From the NCBI GenBank assembly GCA_948602995.1, contig CAPEBR010000011.1, positions 1-64,000 on the forward strand: 64,000 bases of DNA, read 5' to 3'. Numbering within the stretch: position 1 is the first letter of the stretch; each line of letters opens with the position of its first letter. The position numbers were made by a program, and so were the translations under genes. Below, one piece after another: positions 59,220 to 64,000 of the stretch. The DNA comes from an uncultured Dorea sp. (GTDB taxonomy: Bacteria > Bacillota > Clostridia > Lachnospirales > Lachnospiraceae). A model generated the notes under the pieces. That model was not told the DNA's origin. It made no database searches and saw only the letters and a list, made by a program, of their open reading frames with translations.

Positions 59220-60285
59220 ACAGATGTTAGACGAGTCTTTTAAGACAATAAGAAACGGAGAAGTTGTGGACGGTACTGTTATTGATGTGAAGCCCGATGA
59301 GATTGTTTTAAATATAGGTTACAAAGCAGACGGCATCATCACAAAGAACGAGTACACGAATGAATCAGGAGTTGATCTCACAACGATGGTTTCTGTAGGC
59401 GATGCCATGACAGTAAAGGTCTTAAAGGTGAATGACGGAGAAGGTCAGGTGCTGTTAACTTATAAGAGACTGGCGGCTGAGAAGGGTAATGAGAGACTGA
59501 AGGAGGCTTATGAGAACCACGAGGTTCTGAAGGCTCCTGTAACACAGATTCTTGGAGGAGGACTGAGCGTATCCGTGGAAGGCGCAAGAGTCTTCATTCC
59601 GGCAAGTCTTGTATCAGATACTTATGAGAAGGATCTGAACAAGTATCAGGATCAGGAGATTGAATTTGTAATCAGCGAGTTCAATCCAAGAAGAAACCGT
59701 GTGATCGGCGACAGAAGACAGCTCCTTGTCGCGGAGAAGGCGGAGAGACAGAGAGAAGTATTTGAGAGACTGAACATCGGCGATACTGAAGAAGGAATCG
59801 TTAAGAATGTGACCGATTTCGGCGCGTTTGTTGATCTTGGCGGCGTAGACGGACTGCTTCATATCTCGGAGATGTCCTGGGGACGCGTGGAGAATCCGAA
59901 GAAGGCCTTCAAGGTGGGCGACAAGCTGAAGGTGCTTGTCAAGGATATTCACGATACGAAGATTGCATTAAGTCTGAAATTTCCGGAGACGAATCCCTGG
60001 GCGAATGCGGCAGAGGATTATGCAGTAGGAAGAGAGATCACCGGAAGAGTGGCAAGGATGACAGACTTCGGCGCCTTTGTAGAACTGGCGCCGGGTGTGG
60101 ATGCACTGCTTCATGTATCCCAGATTTCGAAGGCGCATGTGGATAAGCCGTCAGATGTATTATCCGTCGGACAGGAGATTACAGCGAAGATCGTTGACCT
60201 GAACGAAGAAGAGAAGAAGATCAGCCTCAGTATGAAGGCTATTGAAGCTTCAGCGGAAGAACAGGAAGCTGCAGCGGAGGAGTAA
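59200..60285 (+). CDS. rpsA: Ribosomal protein S1-like protein (four S1 domains)
   Basis: 361 residues with four S1 RNA-binding domains: about 15-85 (GTVIDVKPDEIVLNIGYKAD), 105-165 (degenerate), 188-258 (GIVKNVTDFGAFVDLGGVDG then LLHISEMSWGRVENP) and 275-345 (GRVARMTDFGAFVELAPGVD then LLHVSQISKAHVDKP). This is the Firmicutes-type short S1. Start 59200 has GAGGAGG inside the ispH 3' end. A GGGGACGGGG palindrome follows the stop. It likely aids translation initiation or mRNA handling; S1 in Gram-positives is not always essential. Confidence 0.9.
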   Translation: MSELTFEQMLDESFKTIRNGEVVDGTVIDVKPDEIVLNIGYKADGIITKNEYTNESGVDLTTMVSVGDAMTVKVLKVNDGEGQVLLTYKRLAAEKGNERLKEAYENHEVLKAPVTQILGGGLSVSVEGARVFIPASLVSDTYEKDLNKYQDQEIEFVISEFNPRRNRVIGDRRQLLVAEKAERQREVFERLNIGDTEEGIVKNVTDFGAFVDLGGVDGLLHISEMSWGRVENPKKAFKVGDKLKVLVKDIHDTKIALSLKFPETNPWANAAEDYAVGREITGRVARMTDFGAFVELAPGVDALLHVSQISKAHVDKPSDVLSVGQEITAKIVDLNEEEKKISLSMKAIEASAEEQEAAAEE

Positions 60286-60289
60286 GCAG

Positions 60290-60327
60290 TTGGGGACGGG
60301 GTATTTTTAAAAATGCCCCGTCCCCAA
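60290..60327. terminator. GGGGACGGGG-type palindrome (copy 3), probable terminator
   Basis: 19-nt arms (60290-60308 / 60309-60327) with one T.G pair, starting TTGGGGACGGGG. It directly follows the S1 gene and precedes the rnf operon. Confidence 0.65.
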
Positions 60328-60437
60328 TTTACCGCTGGATAAAGCGGGCGTTTTCCTGTATAGTTATATAGTGAGCTGCCAGAAAGAGATCTTCTGGCAT
60401 AAGAAAATGGAAGGGCAAAGGAAGGAAGGATAAAGGG

Positions 60438-61757
60438 ATGGCATTGTTAACATTTAAGGGTGGAGTACATCCGGATGACGGCAAGAGCCTGGCAAAGGAC
60501 AAGGCGATTGTCAGCGTAAAACCGGAGGGTGCTCTGGTGTATCCGGTTTCCCAGCATATTGGTGCGCCGGCAAGTCCGGTTGTTGCAGTCGGGGACCGTG
60601 TGCTTAAGGGGCAGAAGATTGCAGAGGCCGGCGGATTTGTGTCAGCGCCTGTCTATGCGTCCGTGTCGGGGACGGTGAAGGCAATTGAGCCCCGCTTTAA
60701 CCCCACTGGTTCTAAGGTGAACAGCATTGTGATTGAGAATGACGGGGAATATGAGGAAGTAACGTATCCGGAGGTGAAGCCTCTGGATGAGATGACGAAG
60801 GAAGAGATTCTGAATGTAATCGCAGAGGCAGGGATTGTCGGCATGGGCGGCGCAGGTTTCCCGACACGGGTTAAGCTGTCTCCAAAGGAGCCAGACAAGA
60901 TTGATTATATTATTGCAAACTGTGCTGAGTGCGAGCCTTACATTACGGCTGATTACCGCCGTATGATGGAAAATGCAGAGGAGCTTGTGGGCGGTATGAG
61001 GGCAGTCCTTAAACTTTTTGACAACGCGAAGGGAATCTTCGGGGTGGAGGACAATAAGCCGGACTGTATTCAGAAGCTTAAGGAGCTTACGAAGGATGAG
61101 CCCCGTATGGAGGTGCTGTCGCTTAAGACAAAGTATCCCCAGGGAGGTGAGCGTCAGCTTATTTATGCTGCTACGGGAAGAGCCATTAACTCGGCCATGC
61201 TCCCGGCAGATGCAGGCTGCGTGGTGGATAATGTAGAGACACTGATTACGATCAACCGGGCTATTACGGAAGGGAAGCCTTCCATGGAACGTGTTGTGAC
61301 TGTAAGCGGCAGCGCGGTAAATGAACCCGGGAACTTCCTTGTCCCCTTTGGAATCAGCCAGGAGGAGCTTGTGGAAGCAGCGGGCGGATTTAAGACGGAG
61401 CCTGAGAAGATCATTTCCGGCGGTCCCATGATGGGATTTTCCATGTTTACTCTGGATGTTCCGGTGACGAAGACTTCATCTTCCATTTTAGGATTTACGA
61501 AGGATGAGGTGGCGGCCCATGAGCCTACCGCATGCATTAACTGCGGACGCTGCGTGGAGGCCTGTCCGAGCCGTCTGATTCCGTCAAGGCTTTCAGACTT
61601 TGCGGAGCATCACGATGAGGAGTCATTTACAAAGCATGAGGGACTGGAGTGCATGGAGTGTGGTTCCTGCAGCTATGTGTGTCCGGCAAAGAGGCCGCTT
61701 AAACAGGCCATCGGCTCTATGAGAAAGATTGCGCTTGCGAACCGCAAGAAGAAATAA
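60438..61757 (+). CDS. rnfC: Rnf complex subunit RnfC
   Basis: 439-residue peripheral subunit of the ferredoxin:NAD+ oxidoreductase. It has the N-terminal barrel-sandwich region (TFKGGVHPDDGKSLAKDKAI), the NADH/FMN-binding-like Rossmann part (GGAGFPTRVKLSP, NCAECEPYITADYRRM) and two [4Fe-4S] ferredoxin motifs at Cys366-369-372-376 and Cys405-408-411-415. Both clusters are complete. It is the first gene of an rnfCDGE... operon, the clostridial order. Links reduced ferredoxin, NAD+ and an ion gradient; it can take electrons generated by the window's ETF pathways. AAGGAAGGATAAAGGG precedes the ATG; I see no strong promoter. Confidence 0.96.
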   Translation: MALLTFKGGVHPDDGKSLAKDKAIVSVKPEGALVYPVSQHIGAPASPVVAVGDRVLKGQKIAEAGGFVSAPVYASVSGTVKAIEPRFNPTGSKVNSIVIENDGEYEEVTYPEVKPLDEMTKEEILNVIAEAGIVGMGGAGFPTRVKLSPKEPDKIDYIIANCAECEPYITADYRRMMENAEELVGGMRAVLKLFDNAKGIFGVEDNKPDCIQKLKELTKDEPRMEVLSLKTKYPQGGERQLIYAATGRAINSAMLPADAGCVVDNVETLITINRAITEGKPSMERVVTVSGSAVNEPGNFLVPFGISQEELVEAAGGFKTEPEKIISGGPMMGFSMFTLDVPVTKTSSSILGFTKDEVAAHEPTACINCGRCVEACPSRLIPSRLSDFAEHHDEESFTKHEGLECMECGSCSYVCPAKRPLKQAIGSMRKIALANRKKK

Positions 61758-61777
61758 AGAATGAGAGGAAGAGGTGA

Positions 61778-62734
61778 ATGGTGTTGAGTGAGAATAAATT
61801 CATGATGTCGTCGTCACCGCATATACGTTCGAAGACGACATCTGCAAATATCATGCAGATCGTAACGGCTGCGCTTCTGCCTGCCGCAGCTTTCGGCGTG
61901 TATAATTTCGGGCTTCCGGCGCTGATTATGCTGATCAGTACAACGGCATCGGCGGTGCTGACAGAATTGATCTATCAGAAACTGATGCATAAAAAGGTAA
62001 CGGTAAATGATTTCAGTGCGGTTGTAACAGGACTGCTTCTGGGGCTTAATATGCCGTCCAGTGCTCCCTGGTGGATGGGTGCACTGGGGAGCGTGTTCGG
62101 CATCCTGGTTGTAAAGCAGCTGTTCGGAGGTCTGGGGCAGAACATTATGAACCCGGCGCTGGGCGCAAGATGTTTCCTGCTGATCTCTTTTACCGGACAG
62201 ATGACAACCTTTATCTATGACGGGGTATCAGGACCTACGCCGCTGGCAGTCTTAAAGAGCGGCGGGACGGTGGATACTATGAGCATGCTGATCGGAAAGA
62301 TTCCGGGAACCATCGGGGAGACGTCCGTATTTGCCATAATGCTTGGTGCAGTAATCCTGATCCTTACAGGGGTTATTGATCTTCGGATTCCAGGTACATA
62401 TCTTGCTACTTTTGCGGTTTTCGTCGGTATATTCGGGCATTTCCAGAATCCGGATATCGGCTTCTTTGACCCTCAGTATATTACCGCTCACCTGTGTGGA
62501 GGCGGAATTATGCTTGGAGCGTGGTTCATGGCAACCGATTATGTGACTTCGCCGATTACGAAGAGAGGACAGATTGTGTATGGCATGCTCCTGGGCATTC
62601 TGACCGGGCTGTTCCGTCTGTTCGGCGGCTCTGCAGAAGGGGTATCCTACGCGATTATCATCAGCAACCTGCTGGTACCGCTGATTGAGAGGGTAACACT
62701 CCCGAAGCCATTTGGTAAAGGAGGAGAGAAATAA
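61778..62734 (+). CDS. rnfD: Rnf complex subunit RnfD
   Basis: 318-residue integral membrane subunit with about nine or ten segments. N-terminal SSSPHIRSKTTSANIMQIVT, then VVTGLLLGLNMPSSAPWW and GGLGQNIMNPALGARCFLLI. The flavin-attachment loop reads DGVSGPTPLAVLKSG; most homologues have SGATPL, and the FMN threonine is retained here. C-terminal CGGGIMLGAWFMATDYVTSP is also diagnostic. The ATG at 61778 is directly followed by GTG and TTG codons that could also start translation. It ends one base into rnfG (TAATG). Confidence 0.95.
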   Translation: MVLSENKFMMSSSPHIRSKTTSANIMQIVTAALLPAAAFGVYNFGLPALIMLISTTASAVLTELIYQKLMHKKVTVNDFSAVVTGLLLGLNMPSSAPWWMGALGSVFGILVVKQLFGGLGQNIMNPALGARCFLLISFTGQMTTFIYDGVSGPTPLAVLKSGGTVDTMSMLIGKIPGTIGETSVFAIMLGAVILILTGVIDLRIPGTYLATFAVFVGIFGHFQNPDIGFFDPQYITAHLCGGGIMLGAWFMATDYVTSPITKRGQIVYGMLLGILTGLFRLFGGSAEGVSYAIIISNLLVPLIERVTLPKPFGKGGEK

Positions 62735-63315
62735 TGAATAAAATTATAAAAAATACATTGATTCTGACAGTGATCACCCTTGTGGCGGGACTGGGACTTG
62801 GATTTGTGTATGAGATTACGAAGGAACCCATTGCCCAGGCGAAGGATGCGGAGAAGAAGGCGGCATGGCAGGCCGTATTTCCAGAGGCATCCCTGGACAG
62901 CTTTGAGGAAGTGGATGTGGACGGGAAAGCGGCTAAGCAGGTCATTCAGGATCTGGGAATTAAGGGTTCCATTGACGAGGCCTGTAAGGCTGGGGAAGAC
63001 GGTTATGTCATAACGGCGACAGACAAAGAGGGATACGGCGGCGATATCCAGGTTACAGTAGGGATCACGGCAGATGGCACGGTGAGCGGCGTGTCCATCC
63101 TGTCTATCAGCGAGACAGCAGGCCTTGGAATGAGGGCAAAGGAGCCGGCTTTCTATGAGCAGTACCAGGGAAAGCAGACAGAGCAGTTTGTTGTGTCCAA
63201 GGATGGCGGATCCGGAGAGCCCATTGACGCGCTAAGCGGTGCAACCATTACTTCAAGGGCAGTAACCGGAGCAGTGAACGCGGCTCTCGGCTACTACCAG
63301 AGTGTGTTTCAGTAG
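62734..63315 (+). CDS. rnfG: Rnf complex subunit RnfG
   Basis: 193-residue subunit with one N-terminal membrane anchor (ILTVITLVAGLGLGFVYEIT) and an extracytoplasmic FMN-binding domain. The covalent FMN motif is SGATITS, the modified residue by homology being Thr173. GYGGDIQVTVGITADGTVSG and SETAGLGMRAKEPAFYEQY are family blocks. Overlaps rnfD by 1 bp; rnfE follows 16 bp later. Confidence 0.95.
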   Translation: MNKIIKNTLILTVITLVAGLGLGFVYEITKEPIAQAKDAEKKAAWQAVFPEASLDSFEEVDVDGKAAKQVIQDLGIKGSIDEACKAGEDGYVITATDKEGYGGDIQVTVGITADGTVSGVSILSISETAGLGMRAKEPAFYEQYQGKQTEQFVVSKDGGSGEPIDALSGATITSRAVTGAVNAALGYYQSVFQ

Positions 63316-63331
63316 AAGGGAGGCAGCAAAG

Positions 63332-64000
63332 ATGAATGGATGTATGGAAAGAATATATAATGGTCTGATTAAGGAAAATCCGACCTTTGTCCTAATGTTA
63401 GGTATGTGTCCGACCCTGGCGGTAACAACTTCCGCCACCAACGGCGTAGGTATGGGACTGTCCACCACGGTCGTGCTCGTACTGTCAAATATGCTGATCT
63501 CCATGCTGCGTAAAGTGATACCGGATTCGGTCAGAATGCCGGCGTTTATCGTAGTCGTGGCATCCTTTGTAACGATTGTACAATTCCTGCTGCAGGGGTT
63601 CGTTCCCAGTCTCTATGCTTCACTGGGCATTTATATCCCTCTGATTGTGGTAAACTGCATCATCCTCGGGCGCGCAGAAAGCTATGCGTCCAAGAATCCG
63701 GTTCTCTTATCCATCTTTGACGGAATCGGCATGGGACTTGGATTCACGGTGGGCCTTACGGCAATCGGCCTTGTGCGTGAGATCATTGGTTCCGGCAAGG
63801 TGTTTGGCTTCCAGCTCCTTCCCCTTGCGGATGTGGCTGCAGGGAAGTCCGGCTATGTCCCGGTAACGATCTTTATCCTTGCCCCAGGGGCATTTCTAGT
63901 GCTTGCAGGCCTTACGGCGCTCCAGAACAAGGTGAAGATGAATGCCGCGAAGAAAGGCAAAAAGGTAAGAGAGGCATCCGGATGCGGCGAGGACTGCGCT
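63332..64000 (+). CDS. rnfE: Rnf complex subunit RnfE (partial, runs off the window)
   Basis: 223 codons are open to the window edge without a stop. The product begins MNGCMERIYNGLIKENPTFV and continues LMLGMCPTLAVTTSATNGVG, then LRKVIPDSVRMPAFIVVVAS, NCIILGRAESYASKNPVLLS and FDGIGMGLGFTVGLTAIGLV, all diagnostic of RnfE/RsxE, with about six membrane segments. Only a few residues should be missing. GGGAGGCAGC precedes the ATG. RnfE and RnfA form the paired membrane core; rnfA and rnfB are expected beyond the right edge. Confidence 0.94.
   Translation, partial: MNGCMERIYNGLIKENPTFVLMLGMCPTLAVTTSATNGVGMGLSTTVVLVLSNMLISMLRKVIPDSVRMPAFIVVVASFVTIVQFLLQGFVPSLYASLGIYIPLIVVNCIILGRAESYASKNPVLLSIFDGIGMGLGFTVGLTAIGLVREIIGSGKVFGFQLLPLADVAAGKSGYVPVTIFILAPGAFLVLAGLTALQNKVKMNAAKKGKKVREASGCGEDCA

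Overview
The window reads as chromosomal DNA of a strictly anaerobic, low-to-mid GC Gram-positive gut bacterium, most likely a Lachnospiraceae (Clostridium cluster XIVa; the Clostridium scindens / Dorea / Mediterraneibacter neighbourhood is my guess, from protein flavour and intergenic repeats). The evidence is an Rnf complex in clostridial order (rnfC-D-G-E, running off the right edge), EtfBA beside a flavoprotein dehydrogenase, a giant 2-hydroxyacyl-CoA dehydratase-activase protein, a LanFEG-type immunity transporter with its two-component system, strong AGGAGG ribosome binding sites and sigma-A promoters. There is no rRNA, CRISPR array, intact insertion sequence or prophage.

Layout. 1-600: decayed transposase. 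604-6757: MacB/FtsX-like ABC exporter, an ABC-class ATPase coupled to TrmO, and a DUF2164 protein. 6831-8396: a Memo/LigB-AMMECR1 fusion protein followed by what may be a wrecked start of its radical-SAM partner. 8410-19101: divergent M42 aminopeptidase and RpiR/SIS regulator, then a peptide ABC importer (A-B-C-D-F) continuing directly into TldD-TldE; this looks like one import-and-hydrolysis unit for peptides. 19320-23617: LanF-LanE-LanG transporter plus OmpR-type regulator and sensor kinase, with tandem 11-bp repeats upstream. 23701-26707: NfeD-SPFH pair and an AgrA/AgrC-like pair. 26727-30983 (minus): 1418-residue activase/dehydratase fusion whose predicted leader carries a highly structured 164-nt element. 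31415-38318: inactive-looking rhomboid, pyruvate kinase, XpaC-TelA, TrmB-type regulator, diaminopimelate-decarboxylase-like enzyme. 38385-38467: tRNA-Leu(CAA), minus strand. 38624-45044: PucR regulator, M20 carbamoylase, FAD-dependent amine/amino-acid dehydrogenase, EtfB, EtfA: a likely anaerobic catabolic module feeding electrons into ETF. 45566-49561: large secreted GH26 mannanase. 49685-54964: XRE regulator, trigger-factor-like lipoprotein, second RpiR regulator with a BaiN/HI0933-like flavoprotein. 55197-60285: cmk, ispH and ribosomal S1-like gene with a Sel1-repeat gene inserted between cmk and ispH. 60438-64000: rnfCDGE.

Non-coding structure is unusually rich. I see (i) three copies of a ~132-bp MITE-like element with terminal inverted repeats, flanking direct repeats of 8-9 bp at two copies, and an internal hairpin whose arms change in a compensatory way between copies; (ii) three GGGGACGGGG-type palindromes, one of which supplies the stop codon and last residues of the 1418-residue protein; (iii) one long and one short copy of a TGATACAAGC-type multi-hairpin element; (iv) a short AGCAATTTTCAAAC repeat in two copies; and (v) several candidate operators (RpiR, LanR, PucR). 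Assignments are by reading the sequence and recalling family motifs; no database search was possible.
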